From Bacillota bacterium (GTDB lineage: Bacteria; Bacillota; Clostridia; Christensenellales; Aristaeellaceae), in contig JAEXCG010000122.1 in the NCBI GenBank assembly GCA_023402355.1, positions 1 to 60,225 on the forward strand: DNA of 60,225 bases, read 5' to 3'. Positions 17,092 through 25,478 of the stretch are shown one piece after another. Under the pieces are notes generated by a model. That model worked only from the letters and a program-made list of their open reading frames with translations. It did no database searches and was not told the origin of the DNA. The translations under genes were made by a program, and so were the position numbers. Numbering within the stretch: position 1 is the stretch's first letter; every line of letters begins with the position of its first letter.

Positions 17092-18912
17092 TTAGACGAT
17101 TGAGCCCTGCGTTTCCCTGCCCTTTTCCTGCTCTTCCGGGGATTCGCAGATCGCCTGCGGCCCCAGCGCGCGCACGAGACGGCTGAGCGTCTCGTCGTCC
17201 ACCATGGCCTGAACCAGCGTGCCCTCCGCCTCGTAGCGCTCCTCGAGCACGCGGTTCTCGTCGTGCAGGCGGGAAAGCGCGGTCGATTGCGCGTAGGGCA
17301 CCCTAAGCCACACGGGGCGCTGCAGCTTCAAAAGCCCCCGGGCGATCTCATCCAGAAGCGCCGGGACGCCCTCGCCCGTTCTGGCGCTGATGGGCAGCGC
17401 GCCGGGGATGTCGGGCGCCTTTTCGGCCGCGTCCATCTTGTTGAGCGCGTCGATCACGGGCTTATCCGCCGCGCCGAGGGATTCGAGCACCCCGCGCACG
17501 ACTTCGCGCTGGGCGTACACCTCCGGCGACGAGGCGTCGGACACGACGACCAGCAGGTCCGCCAGCATCGCCTCTTCCAAGGTGGATTGAAAGGCGTCCA
17601 CCAGCGCGTGGGGCAGCTTGCTGATAAAGCCGACCGTGTCCACGAGCAGGAATTCCCCTCCTCGCGGGAGCTTTACGCTTCGCGTGACCGGGTCCAGCGT
17701 CGCGAACAGCTTGTCCTCGGCCAGCACCCCCGCCTCGGTCAGGCGGTTGAGCAGCGTCGATTTTCCGGCGTTGGTGTAGCCCACCAGCGCCACCACCGGC
17801 ACGGCGTTTCGTTCCCTGCGCGCGCGGCGGAGCGAGCGCTGCGCCCGCATCTCGTCGATCTCGCGGCGCAGGTCGGTCATGCGCTTTCTGATCCGGCGGC
17901 GATCGACCTCCAGGCGCGTCTCGCCCGGGCCCCGCGTGCCGATGCCGCCGCCCAGGCGGGACATGGAAAGCCCGTGGCCGATCAGCCGCGGCAGTTGATA
18001 GTTGAGCTGGGCCAGCTCCACCTGCAAGCGTCCCTCTCGCGACTGGGCGCGCTGGGCGAAGATGTCCAGAATCAGCGTCGTGCGGTCGATGACCTTGACG
18101 CCCAGCAGATTTTCCAGGTTTCTCGTCTGCGCGCCGGTGAGCTCGTCGTCGAAGATCACCGTGTCGATGCTCAGCGCCTGGCAGTCCAGGGCGATCTCGT
18201 CCGCCTTGCCGCTGCCCACGTAGGTCGCCCCGTCGGGCTTCGCGCGCCGCTGCAGCGTCTTTTCGACGACCTGCGCGCCGGCGGTCTCCGCCAGGCGCTC
18301 CAGCTCTTCCAGCGACACCTGCGAATCCATGCCCACCAGGTACGCGCGCTCCGCGCCGCCCTCGTCGCTCTTCGCCGTCTCGCCCTGCAGCACGCGCTTG
18401 TCCGCGCGGAGAATCTCTTCCATCCACTCCTGCTGGGGGATGCGGTAGACGCTGACCGGCTCCATCAAAAGCGCCTGCGGCACGCCCGCCTTGCATTCGC
18501 CCAGAAAGGCCGCCTGAATGCCCGTGGGCTTGTCGTCCCGCGCGCCGACGGAGGCCATCGCGTCAAAGCGCAGGGTGCGCAGGGAGCTTATGTCCACGTC
18601 CGAAAGACGCGCGTCCCCGCCCGGGTGCGTGTGAATGCAGCGAATCATGGAAAGCCTGCGCGTGTTGCGCCGAAGGTGCATGTCCTTGAGCGGCACGCTT
18701 TCCAGCGCTCCGATGGTCACGTCCAGCACCTCGCCGCTGCGCGCGACGTACACGCTGATCTCGCGGTTGATGAGGCAGGTGTAGTGCGCGAGCCGCTGCA
18801 AAAAATCGACCGGAGCGAATTCGTTTTCCTCGATCTCGGCCTCGTACAGCGTCTCGATCTCCCGAAGGAGCGAATCCCGAATTCCGGTTGTGTTCCCGTA
18901 AAGCAAATACAT
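17092..18912 (-). CDS. hflX: GTPase HflX with N-terminal JAMM-like domain
   Basis: A 606-aa ribosome-associated GTPase; HflX splits stalled 70S ribosomes after heat or antibiotic stress. The C-terminal part is standard: glycine-rich GGGIGTRGPGETRLEVDRRR, Walker A GYTNAGKST (about 376-384), DTVGFI and NKMD. The first 190 residues are extra and carry a full JAMM-type metal motif: Glu51, then H94-T-H96-P, seven residues, Ser104, Asp107. That suggests a metal-dependent isopeptidase or a derived binding domain. I start at MYLLYGN, after AGGAAGAAGG; the longer frame runs into the intergenic repeat. Confidence 0.93.
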   Translation of the reverse strand: MYLLYGNTTGIRDSLLREIETLYEAEIEENEFAPVDFLQRLAHYTCLINREISVYVARSGEVLDVTIGALESVPLKDMHLRRNTRRLSMIRCIHTHPGGDARLSDVDISSLRTLRFDAMASVGARDDKPTGIQAAFLGECKAGVPQALLMEPVSVYRIPQQEWMEEILRADKRVLQGETAKSDEGGAERAYLVGMDSQVSLEELERLAETAGAQVVEKTLQRRAKPDGATYVGSGKADEIALDCQALSIDTVIFDDELTGAQTRNLENLLGVKVIDRTTLILDIFAQRAQSREGRLQVELAQLNYQLPRLIGHGLSMSRLGGGIGTRGPGETRLEVDRRRIRKRMTDLRREIDEMRAQRSLRRARRERNAVPVVALVGYTNAGKSTLLNRLTEAGVLAEDKLFATLDPVTRSVKLPRGGEFLLVDTVGFISKLPHALVDAFQSTLEEAMLADLLVVVSDASSPEVYAQREVVRGVLESLGAADKPVIDALNKMDAAEKAPDIPGALPISARTGEGVPALLDEIARGLLKLQRPVWLRVPYAQSTALSRLHDENRVLEERYEAEGTLVQAMVDDETLSRLVRALGPQAICESPEEQEKGRETQGSIV

Positions 18913-18930
18913 CCTTCTTCCTGTCAAAAA

Positions 18931-19147
18931 GGGCGGATACGACGTATCCGCCTCAGCGTGCCGGCAAAGCGGCATACGCCGCTTGGTCGAGATTACGGGT
19001 AATTCTTTCGCTCCGCAAAACGCAGTTTGCGGAGCGAAAAAGCCCCGCCCGCCCGGCAAAGCCGGGCGATACGATGGCATATGAAGGGAATTTCCCCTTC
19101 ATGCATCCCCTCGTCAGGTCAATTCTGGGCAGATACGATGTATCCGC
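18931..19147. repeat. Composite multi-hairpin intergenic repeat, copy A
   Basis: About 217 bases between iscU and hflX. Both ends carry the same palindromic unit (GGCGGATAC-GAC-GTATCCGCC at 18932-18952; GCAGATAC-GAT-GTATCCGC at 19129-19147). The 122-base core 18954-19075 is shared with copy B at 55683-55805 and folds into three hairpins: a stem around ATAC, a stem TTTCGCTCCGCAAA with its complement, and GCCCGGC-AAA-GCCGGGC. Stem substitutions between the copies are compensatory. It is non-coding and of unknown function. Confidence 0.9.
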
Positions 19148-19148
19148 T

Positions 19149-19541
19149 TTATTCCGCCGCAGGCTCGGCGTGTTCCGCCTGCTTTTTCTGGTAGTCCTCG
19201 ATCGCCGCCTTGAGCGCCTCCTCGGCCAGCAGCGAGCAGTGCATCTTCACCGGGGGCAGGCCGTCCAGCGCCTCCGCCACCGCCTGGTTGGTGAGCTTTA
19301 GCGCTTCCTCGATCGTCTTTCCCTTGACCATCTCCGTCGCCATGCTGCTGGTCGCGATCGCCGCGCCGCAGCCGAACGTCTTGAACTTCACGTCCACGAT
19401 GACGCCGTCCTCCACCTTGAGGAACATGCGCATGATGTCGCCGCACTTGGCGTTGCCCACCGTGCCGACGCCGCTGGCGTCCTCGATTTCCCCGACGTTG
19501 CGCGGGTTGCTGAAGTGATCCATAACCTTTTCGCTGTACAT
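19149..19541 (-). CDS. iscU: Iron-sulfur cluster scaffold protein IscU/NifU-like
   Basis: A 130-aa scaffold on which Fe-S clusters are assembled before transfer to apoproteins. The three conserved cysteines are present: C33 (AKCGD, with Asp35), C58 (TFGCGAA) and C102 (MHCSLLAE). The N-terminus YSEKVMDHFSNPRNVG is diagnostic of this NifU-N family. The ATG lies one base after the nifS stop, so the two are coupled in the order rrf2-nifS-iscU. The C-terminal 10 residues are a variable Glu/Ala tail. Confidence 0.95.
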   Translation of the reverse strand: MYSEKVMDHFSNPRNVGEIEDASGVGTVGNAKCGDIMRMFLKVEDGVIVDVKFKTFGCGAAIATSSMATEMVKGKTIEEALKLTNQAVAEALDGLPPVKMHCSLLAEEALKAAIEDYQKKQAEHAEPAAE

Positions 19542-19542
19542 T

Positions 19543-20721
19543 TTATTTCACCGCTCCTTCCAGCATGTCCTGATACATGGGCGACATATCCCGAAGCGTC
19601 CGCACGATTTCGGGCAGCTTTTCGAGCACGGCGTCCACGTCCGCTTCCGTATTAAAGTCGCCCAGCGTCAGCCTCAGCGAGCCGTGCGCCACCTCGTGCG
19701 GCAATCCGATGGCCAGCAGCACGTGCGAGGGGTCGAGCGAGCCGGAGGTGCAGGCCGAACCGCTGGAGCCCTCGATGCCCGCGAGGTCCAGCCTAAGCAG
19801 CAACGCCTCGCCCTCGATGTACTGCACCGAGACGTTCACGTTGTTCGGCAGGCGCCGCGTCCTGTGGCCGTTGAGGCGCGAATAGGGAATTTCCTTTAAG
19901 ATGCCGTCGATTAGCCGGTCGCGCATCGCGGAAAGCCGCGCGGCGTGACCCGCGACGTCCGCGGTCGCCAGCTCGATCGCCTTGCCCAGGCCCACGATGC
20001 CGGGCAGGTATTCCGTGCCCGCGCGCCGCGCGCGCTCCTGCGCGCCGCCATGCATGAAGGTGTCGACCTTGACGCCCTTTTTGATGTAGAGCGCACCGAT
20101 GCCCTTGGGGCCGTAGAACTTGTGCGCGGAAAGCGAGAGCATGTCCACCCCGAGCGCGCGCACGTCCACCGCAATCGCGCCGACCGCCTGCACGGCGTCC
20201 GTGTGCATCAGGACGCCGTGCGCGTGCGCGATGCGCGCGATTTCCTCGATGGGCTCGATGGTGCCGATCTCGTTGTTCGCCATCATGACGCTGACGAGGA
20301 TCGTCTCGGGCCGAATGGCCTTTTCCACGTCCGCGGGGTCCACCAGGCCGTCCGCGTCCACCGGCAGGTAGGTCACCTCAAAGCCCTGCTTTTCCAGCCA
20401 CTGGCAGGTGTGCAGCACCGCGTGGTGCTCGATGCTCGTGGTGATGATGTGGTTGCCCCGCGCCTTGTTCGCAAACGCCGCGCCCTTGATCGCCCAGTTG
20501 TCCGCCTCGCTGCCGCCCGCGGTGAAGTAAATTTCGCTCTTTTCCGCGCCCAGCGCCGCCGCCACCTGGCCGCGCGCGCGTTCCACCGCCCGGCGCGCCT
20601 CGCGCCCAGCCGCGTGGATGCTGCTGGGGTTTCCGTAAACCTCCGTAAAGTAAGGAAGCATCGCCTCCAGCACCTCGGGCTTTGTCGCCGTCGTCGCGGC
20701 GTTGTCAAGATATATGCTCAT
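19543..20721 (-). CDS. nifS: Cysteine desulfurase (NifS/IscS class)
   Basis: A 392-aa PLP enzyme that takes sulfur from cysteine to feed the IscU scaffold encoded next. It shows the N-terminal YLDNAATT, the PLP lysine K201 in SLSAHKFYGPKG, and the catalytic persulfide Cys324 in SSGSACTSGS, within the long flexible loop typical of group I desulfurases. The start follows AAAGGAG and its ATG overlaps the rrf2 stop (ATGA). The frame extending to 21189 is antisense-like to rrf2 and not coding. Confidence 0.95.
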   Translation of the reverse strand: MSIYLDNAATTATKPEVLEAMLPYFTEVYGNPSSIHAAGREARRAVERARGQVAAALGAEKSEIYFTAGGSEADNWAIKGAAFANKARGNHIITTSIEHHAVLHTCQWLEKQGFEVTYLPVDADGLVDPADVEKAIRPETILVSVMMANNEIGTIEPIEEIARIAHAHGVLMHTDAVQAVGAIAVDVRALGVDMLSLSAHKFYGPKGIGALYIKKGVKVDTFMHGGAQERARRAGTEYLPGIVGLGKAIELATADVAGHAARLSAMRDRLIDGILKEIPYSRLNGHRTRRLPNNVNVSVQYIEGEALLLRLDLAGIEGSSGSACTSGSLDPSHVLLAIGLPHEVAHGSLRLTLGDFNTEADVDAVLEKLPEIVRTLRDMSPMYQDMLEGAVK

Positions 20722-21158
20722 GGTTGCTCCTTTCCGCTTTCCTCTATCATTCGCTTTTGATCGTCCAGCATGTCCTGCAGCGTCACCGAGTAAAGCACGT
20801 CGTCCATGCTCTTGGACAACCGCTCCCAGACCACCTTGGTCGGGCACGCGCAGGACCTTTCGCAGCGCTTGTCGTCCGACAGGCAGTCCGCCAGCAATAT
20901 CGGCCCCTCCAGCACGTGCATGAGCTCCCCCATCGTGATGCTCGCGGGCTCCTTGCCCAGCATATAACCGCCCTGCGCCCCGCGCACGCTTTCCACCAGC
21001 CCGTCGCGCCGAAGCAGCGCGATGAGCTGCTCCAGGTATTGCTCCGGAATGTCCTGGCTTTCCGCGATGCTCTTGAGCGGCTGGGGCCCCTGTCCGTAAC
21101 GCGTCGCCAGCTCGAACATCGCATGGATTCCATAGCGCGCACGCGTTGAAAGCTTCAT
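20718..21158 (-). CDS. Rrf2-family regulator (IscR-like)
   Basis: A 146-aa winged-helix repressor predicted to sense Fe-S status and control its own operon. The N-terminus MKLSTRARYGIHAMFELA and GLVESVRGAQGGYML are Rrf2 hallmarks. Cysteines 92, 99, 103 and 105 in DCLSDDKRCERSCACP could bind a cluster. It is the first gene of the rrf2-nifS-iscU operon, preceded by a strong promoter with a symmetrical element between start site and gene. Confidence 0.92.
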   Translation of the reverse strand: MKLSTRARYGIHAMFELATRYGQGPQPLKSIAESQDIPEQYLEQLIALLRRDGLVESVRGAQGGYMLGKEPASITMGELMHVLEGPILLADCLSDDKRCERSCACPTKVVWERLSKSMDDVLYSVTLQDMLDDQKRMIEESGKEQP

Positions 21159-21182
21159 GGTCTGTCTCCTCTCGCCGAATCT

Positions 21183-21197
21183 CGATCATTTTTATCG
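21183..21197. promoter_or_regulatory. Candidate Rrf2/IscR operator
   Basis: CGAT-7 bases-ATCG symmetry lies between the predicted transcription start (about 21204) and the rrf2 ATG. Position fits autoregulation; the sequence match to a known IscR site is weak. Confidence 0.3.
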
Positions 21198-21210
21198 GAA
21201 TTGCACGTTT

Positions 21211-21239
21211 ATCCTAGCACGCGCCTCGTTCCTTGTCAA
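21211..21239 (-). promoter_or_regulatory. Sigma-A promoter of the rrf2-nifS-iscU operon
   Basis: On the minus strand TTGACA, 17 bases, TAGGAT, about 50 bases before the rrf2 ATG. Confidence 0.85.
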
Positions 21240-21282
21240 TAGGACGCGTTTCATTTCGACTTATTTTATCAGAAATAAACGC

Positions 21283-21322
21283 AAAAAACCCCGCCGTTTG
21301 CGCTGAAACGGCGGGAAAAAAA
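21283..21322 (-). terminator. Terminator of glyA
   Basis: On the minus strand CCCGCCGTTT-CAGCGC-AAACGGCGGG followed by GTTTTTTGCG, just after the glyA stop. Confidence 0.93.
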
Positions 21323-21338
21323 TGAGATTTTGCGTGTT

Positions 21339-22595
21339 TTACAGGCGGGTGACGCCCTCGTAGAGCGGATAGGCCGCGCACAGCGCCTCCACCTCGCGCT
21401 TGACCTGCGGCAGGGCCGCTTCCTTTTCGCGAACGACGCGCGCGATCCACCCGGCGATGGCCTTCATCTGCTCTTCCTTCATGCCGCGCGTCGTCACGGC
21501 GGGCGTGCCCACGCGGATGCCGCTGGTGACGAAGGGGCTTAACGTCTCCTTGGGAATCGTGTTCTTGTTGACGGTGATGTTCGCCTGCCCCAGCAGCGCC
21601 TCCAGCTCCTTGCCGGTGACGCCGGTGCCGGTGAGGTCGAGCAGCATCAGGTGGTTGTCCGTGCCGCCGGAGACGAGGCGGATGCCCTCCTCCTCAAACG
21701 CCTTTGCCATGGCCTTGGCGTTGAGCACGATCTGGTGCTGATAGGCCTTGAACGCGGGGGTCAGCGCCTCCTTGAAGCACACGGCCTTGCCCGCGATCAC
21801 ATGCTCCAGCGGGCCGCCCTGCGTGCCGGGGAAGATCGCCTTGTCGATGGCCTTCGCGTACTGCTCCCGGCACAGGATCATGCCGCCGCGCGGGCCGCGC
21901 AGGGTCTTGTGCGTGGTGGTCGTCACGAAGTCCGCATACGGCACGGGGCTGGGGTGCTCGCCCGCCGCGACGAGACCGGCGATGTGCGCCATGTCCACCA
22001 TCAGCAGCGCGCCCACCTCGTCCGCGATCTCGCGCAGGCGCTTAAAGTCGATGATGCGCGAATAGGCCGACGCGCCCGCGACGATCATCTTCGGGCGGCA
22101 TTCCCGCGCGATGCGCAGCACCTCGTCGTAGTCGATGACCTCCGTGTCCTCCGTCACGCCGTAGGGCACGAATTTGAAGTACTTGCCCGACATGTTGACC
22201 GGGCTGCCGTGGGTCAGGTGACCGCCGTGGGAAAGATTCATGCCCATGACCGTGTCGCCCGGCTCCAGCATGGCGAAGTACACCGCCATGTTCGCCTGCG
22301 CGCCGGAATGCGGCTGCACGTTGGCGTGATCCGCCCCGAACAGCTCCTTCGCGCGCTCGCGCGCCAGGTTTTCCACCACGTCCACGAACTGGCAGCCGCC
22401 GTAGTAGCGCTTGCCCGGGTAGCCCTCCGCGTACTTGTTGGTCAGGTGGGAGCCCATCGCCGCGAGCACCGCGTCGCTCACAAAGTTTTCCGACGCGATC
22501 AGCTCGATATGCGCGCGCTGGCGGGCGAGCTCGTCCTCCATCGCCTGCGCCACCTGCGGATCGACGGCCCGAATCGCCGCAAAGTCTATCATCAT
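21339..22595 (-). CDS. glyA: Serine hydroxymethyltransferase
   Basis: A 418-aa PLP enzyme that converts serine and tetrahydrofolate into glycine and methylene-tetrahydrofolate, the main one-carbon source. Signatures include ELIASENFVSDAVL near the start, KRYYGGCQFVD, VDMAHIAGLVAAG, and the PLP lysine in VTTTTHKTLRGPRGG (about residue 230). Length is normal for bacterial GlyA. Two adjacent ATGs start the gene after AAAGGGG; either is possible. It is monocistronic, with its own terminator. Confidence 0.97.
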   Translation of the reverse strand: MMIDFAAIRAVDPQVAQAMEDELARQRAHIELIASENFVSDAVLAAMGSHLTNKYAEGYPGKRYYGGCQFVDVVENLARERAKELFGADHANVQPHSGAQANMAVYFAMLEPGDTVMGMNLSHGGHLTHGSPVNMSGKYFKFVPYGVTEDTEVIDYDEVLRIARECRPKMIVAGASAYSRIIDFKRLREIADEVGALLMVDMAHIAGLVAAGEHPSPVPYADFVTTTTHKTLRGPRGGMILCREQYAKAIDKAIFPGTQGGPLEHVIAGKAVCFKEALTPAFKAYQHQIVLNAKAMAKAFEEEGIRLVSGGTDNHLMLLDLTGTGVTGKELEALLGQANITVNKNTIPKETLSPFVTSGIRVGTPAVTTRGMKEEQMKAIAGWIARVVREKEAALPQVKREVEALCAAYPLYEGVTRL

Positions 22596-22678
22596 TTACC
22601 GCCCCTTTCGTGCATCTGTCGTTACCCTATTATAGCCCCGCGCGTCCCCGTTGGCAAGCGCGCAAGAGGTCCGGGCAA

Positions 22679-22712
22679 CAAAAAAACGCCGACCGCAGGG
22701 CCGACGCTTTGA
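22679..22712 (-). terminator. Terminator downstream of the SRP RNA
   Basis: On the minus strand GCGTCGGCC-CTGC-GGTCGGCG followed by TTTTTTTG, about 35 bases past the SRP RNA 3-prime end. Confidence 0.85.
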
Positions 22713-22741
22713 AAGACGCCATCAAACCGGGTTTTCTGAAA

Positions 22742-22869
22742 ACCGTAAGGGCTCAGGCCAGGCATCCCCGCGGCACATGCTGCTGAATGCTTATTGCTGC
22801 TTCCTTCCGGACCTGACAAGGTTCACATCGCCTCATTGCACAGGACCCGTCCGTCATCGCCCTTACAGC
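22742..22869 (-). ncRNA. ffs: Signal recognition particle RNA (4.5S-like, small type)
   Basis: On the minus strand the conserved apical hairpin TTGTCAGGTCCGGAAGGAAG followed by CAGCAATAAG is unmistakable. The ends close with GTAAGGGC pairing to GCCCTTAC, giving a rod of about 128 nt. This RNA binds Ffh to target membrane proteins. The size suggests a small form without a full Alu domain. A TTGATT-17-TACAAT promoter and a terminator flank it. Confidence 0.95.
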
Positions 22870-22875
22870 CTATTT

Positions 22876-22904
22876 ATTGTAGACGATTTTTCTGCAAAAA
22901 TCAA
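22876..22904 (-). promoter_or_regulatory. Sigma-A promoter of the SRP RNA
   Basis: On the minus strand TTGATT, 17 bases, TACAAT; transcription would start near 22869, matching the RNA 5-prime end deduced from pairing. Confidence 0.85.
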
Positions 22905-22936
22905 GAGTTTCTTTTCATCTTCCGGCATTTTGAGGG

Positions 22937-24616
22937 CTATTCCCTGCCCTGCGCGGCGTAAAGCCTGGGCGCGAGCGCGAAGAGCGCCGCGTGCGAAAGA
23001 CCGCTCAACAGCACGGTGATCGCCGCCGTGCCCGCAAGAACCGCGCCCGTGGAAAGGCCCGCACGCAGCATCAGGTACGCCCCGCCGCCCGCCGCGAGCG
23101 CGAACACGAATGCCGCGATCATGCACATCATCGGGTTAAGCCCCTGCTTGATCGCCTCCGTCGGGGAGGTCCACGAAAGGCGCGGGCGGTACATATCAAA
23201 GAGCAGCCCCGCCGCGTTGACCCCGGCGGCGAAGCAAAACGCGGTAAACGCGGCGTACGCGGCCTGAAAGGGCGCGATGTGCAGCAGGGGAATCGCCGCC
23301 GCGACCCCGGAGAGCACCGCGAGCAGCGCGACCGAGGCGCCGAAGAGGTGCTTGCCCAGCGCCAGCGTCCGCGCGCCTACGGGAAGCGATCGGCCGAAGG
23401 CGAGCAGGCTTCCCTCCCGCGAGAAGGCCGTCACGCCGCCGGTGTTGAGGCTTGCCACCAGCGCGAGCAGCGCCGTCAGCCCCAGCGTCACGAGGTTCGC
23501 GTCCACCGCGCCGTCAAAGAGCGCGGCCAGCTCTGCGATGTCGCGGGGCATGGCAAAGGTAAGCATGCACAGCATGATCGGCGCCATGGGGATGTCGATG
23601 AGCGCGTTCATGGCGTAGGCGGGCGTTCGCAGCGCCACGCGCCATTCGCGCAAAAACAGGGCGAAGGCCTGCGAGCGCCGCGGTGCGTCGCCCCTTGCGC
23701 GCCTGCGCCGACCGGCCGCGGCCGTCTCGCCCGCGGCTGAAAGACCCCGCTCGTACAGCCGCCCGGAAAGCAGCAGCGTCAGCGCGAGGCAGGCGGCGGA
23801 CGCGAGCGCCAGCAGCGAAAGCTGCCCAAACGCGGCCGCGCCCGCGCCGGTCAACGTCCGCAGCGCCCAGCCTGCGGGCGGGTAAGCGCCGACCAGCAGA
23901 TCGACGAGGCTGCGCCGTGAAAGCAGGAAAGAGAGCACTGCCTGCGCGGTGAGGTTCTCCTCTCCGTTTTTAAGCAGCAGCGCCTGAAGCGCGAAGACGG
24001 CCCCGATGCCGAGGAAGGCCCCGGCGACCATCAGCGCCTCGCGATGGCGAACGAGCGCGCCCGCGCGCATCAGCAGCAGCGACAGCGCCGCGCAGACCGT
24101 AAGCGGAATGAACGGCAGCAGGAACAGCACCAGCGCCGCGCGCGCGAGGTAAGAGACCGTAAAGCCCACCGGGTACAGCAGCACGGGCGGCAGGCAAAGC
24201 GCCAGCACGACCAGGTATTCAAAGAAGAGCACCTGCGCGAACTTGGACGCGAAGACCGCGCCCTTTCGCGCCGGCAGCGCGGCGAGCAGCTCCGCATCCC
24301 GCCCAAAGTACAGCGTGCCCAACATCGTCGCCGTGCCGGTGATGAGCGTCATGAGGGGCATGAGCAGAAACAGCAGCGCGAGCACCATCTCGCGCACGAA
24401 CGACAGCGGCCCCGTCGCCGCGCCGAAGACCGTGTGCACCAGCAGCGCGTAGCAGCCGATCAGGGTTCCGACGCCCGCAACAGCCGCAAAGGCGACCAGC
24501 ACCCCCTGCCAAAAACGCTTCTTGTCGGTCCGAAACGTCGCCCGCAGCGCGGAAAGGCCCAACCGGTTTCGCATCTGCACCCGAAAGAGCAGTAAAAACG
24601 TGCGCATCCTCCTCAT
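22937..24616 (-). CDS. ABC exporter membrane subunit (ABC-2-like permease)
   Basis: A 559-aa integral membrane protein with roughly 12-16 predicted hydrophobic helices arranged in two halves, and a basic cytoplasmic segment (AAGRRRRARGDAPRRSQAF) between them. It begins with a charged stretch MRRMRTFLLLFRVQMRNRLG, as in putative ABC-2-type exporters. Its start overlaps the ATPase stop (ATGA), so the two form one transporter. The substrate is unknown. The longer open frame that continues to 25324 is an out-of-frame shadow of the ATPase gene. Confidence 0.82.
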   Translation of the reverse strand: MRRMRTFLLLFRVQMRNRLGLSALRATFRTDKKRFWQGVLVAFAAVAGVGTLIGCYALLVHTVFGAATGPLSFVREMVLALLFLLMPLMTLITGTATMLGTLYFGRDAELLAALPARKGAVFASKFAQVLFFEYLVVLALCLPPVLLYPVGFTVSYLARAALVLFLLPFIPLTVCAALSLLLMRAGALVRHREALMVAGAFLGIGAVFALQALLLKNGEENLTAQAVLSFLLSRRSLVDLLVGAYPPAGWALRTLTGAGAAAFGQLSLLALASAACLALTLLLSGRLYERGLSAAGETAAAGRRRRARGDAPRRSQAFALFLREWRVALRTPAYAMNALIDIPMAPIMLCMLTFAMPRDIAELAALFDGAVDANLVTLGLTALLALVASLNTGGVTAFSREGSLLAFGRSLPVGARTLALGKHLFGASVALLAVLSGVAAAIPLLHIAPFQAAYAAFTAFCFAAGVNAAGLLFDMYRPRLSWTSPTEAIKQGLNPMMCMIAAFVFALAAGGGAYLMLRAGLSTGAVLAGTAAITVLLSGLSHAALFALAPRLYAAQGRE

Positions 24617-25344
24617 TCCTTTCCCGCGTCGGTCATCTCCAGGAAGATGCTCTCCAGCGTCTGCGCGTGTTCGGCGCTGCGCAGCTCGTCCATCGTTCCC
24701 TCCGCGATCAGCCGGCCGGACTGTATGATGCCGATGCGGTCGCACAGCCGCTCCGCCACGTCCAGCACGTGCGTCGAAAAGAACACCGTGTTGCCGCTCT
24801 CGCAGTGGCGGCGCATCTCCTCCTTCAAGATGTGCGCCGCGCGGGGGTCCAGCCCGACCATCGGCTCGTCGAGCACCCAAAGCGCGGGTTGATGGATCAG
24901 CGCGCCGATCAGCGTGATCTTCTGGCGCATGCCGCGCGAATAGCTGCGCACGAGGTCGCCCGCCGCCTGCGTCATCTCGAACACCTCCAGATACCGGCCG
25001 ATGCGCTCGCGGCGCTGCGCGTCCTCCACGCCGTACATGTCCGCCATGAAGGACAGATACTCCATGCCCGTCAGCCGCTCGTACACCTCGCCGCCGTCGG
25101 GCACGTAGCCGATCAGGCGCTTGGCCCCGATGGGGTCCTTCTGCATGCTGACGCCCCCGATGAAGACCTCGCCCGCGTCCGGGCGCAGAATGCCCGTCAG
25201 CATTTTGATCGTCGTCGTCTTGCCCGCGCCGTTCGGCCCGATGAACCCGAAGATTTCCCCCCGGTTCACATGAAGCGTCAGGTCGTCCACCGCCCGCGTG
25301 CCGCTCTTCGCGTAGGCCTTGCACAGATGCCGCAGTTCAATCAT
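24613..25344 (-). CDS. ABC transporter ATP-binding protein
   Basis: A 243-aa ATPase of the DrrA/CcmA-like exporter class. Walker A is GPNGAGKTT (36-44), the signature is SYSRGMRQK, Walker B is LWVLDEPMVGLDP, and the H-loop is STHVLD. It powers the permease encoded immediately downstream. It is first in the operon, preceded by a good promoter and a symmetrical AT-rich element. Confidence 0.93.
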   Translation of the reverse strand: MIELRHLCKAYAKSGTRAVDDLTLHVNRGEIFGFIGPNGAGKTTTIKMLTGILRPDAGEVFIGGVSMQKDPIGAKRLIGYVPDGGEVYERLTGMEYLSFMADMYGVEDAQRRERIGRYLEVFEMTQAAGDLVRSYSRGMRQKITLIGALIHQPALWVLDEPMVGLDPRAAHILKEEMRRHCESGNTVFFSTHVLDVAERLCDRIGIIQSGRLIAEGTMDELRSAEHAQTLESIFLEMTDAGKE

Positions 25345-25381
25345 ATCGCTCCTCCGGCGGCCAATCGCCGCCTTTAATAAT

Positions 25382-25397
25382 TAGATTTTTTTCTAAA
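25382..25397. promoter_or_regulatory. Candidate operator in the ABC exporter leader
   Basis: TTAGA-6 T-rich bases-TCTAA inverted repeat just downstream of the -10 box. It resembles sites of GntR/YtrA-type repressors, which often control such exporters, but no regulator gene is adjacent. Confidence 0.3.
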
Positions 25398-25401
25398 TAG
25401 A

Positions 25402-25429
25402 TTATAGCACACCGGGCGGCGATGTCAAT
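25402..25429 (-). promoter_or_regulatory. Sigma-A promoter of the ABC exporter operon
   Basis: On the minus strand TTGACA, 16 bases, TATAAT. Confidence 0.85.
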
Positions 25430-25435
25430 AGGCCC

Positions 25436-25474
25436 AAAAAGGAAAGCGGGGGCGGCCAACCCGACCGCCCCGCG
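25436..25474 (-). terminator. Terminator of the ctpA-like gene
   Basis: On the minus strand GGGCGGTC-GGGTT-GGCCGCCC, then CCGCTTTCCTTTTTGG; the T-tract is interrupted. Confidence 0.75.
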
Positions 25475-25478
25475 CCGA

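Noticed and set aside
18931..19147. Repeat copy A as a CRISPR array or IS element
   Set aside because: No regularly spaced repeats with unique spacers, and no transposase frame; the structure is hairpins in single copy per site.
19543..21189. 548-aa form of the cysteine desulfurase
   Set aside because: The extension overlaps rrf2 in another frame; the true start at 20721 has AAAGGAG and the conserved YLDNAATT.
22596..22680. Glycine riboswitch upstream of glyA
   Set aside because: The short region before glyA lacks any glycine-aptamer core; the structured RNA further upstream is the SRP RNA.
22937..25324. 795-aa reading frame covering an ABC gene pair
   Set aside because: The first third is a shadow frame of the ABC ATPase gene; the permease starts at 24616.
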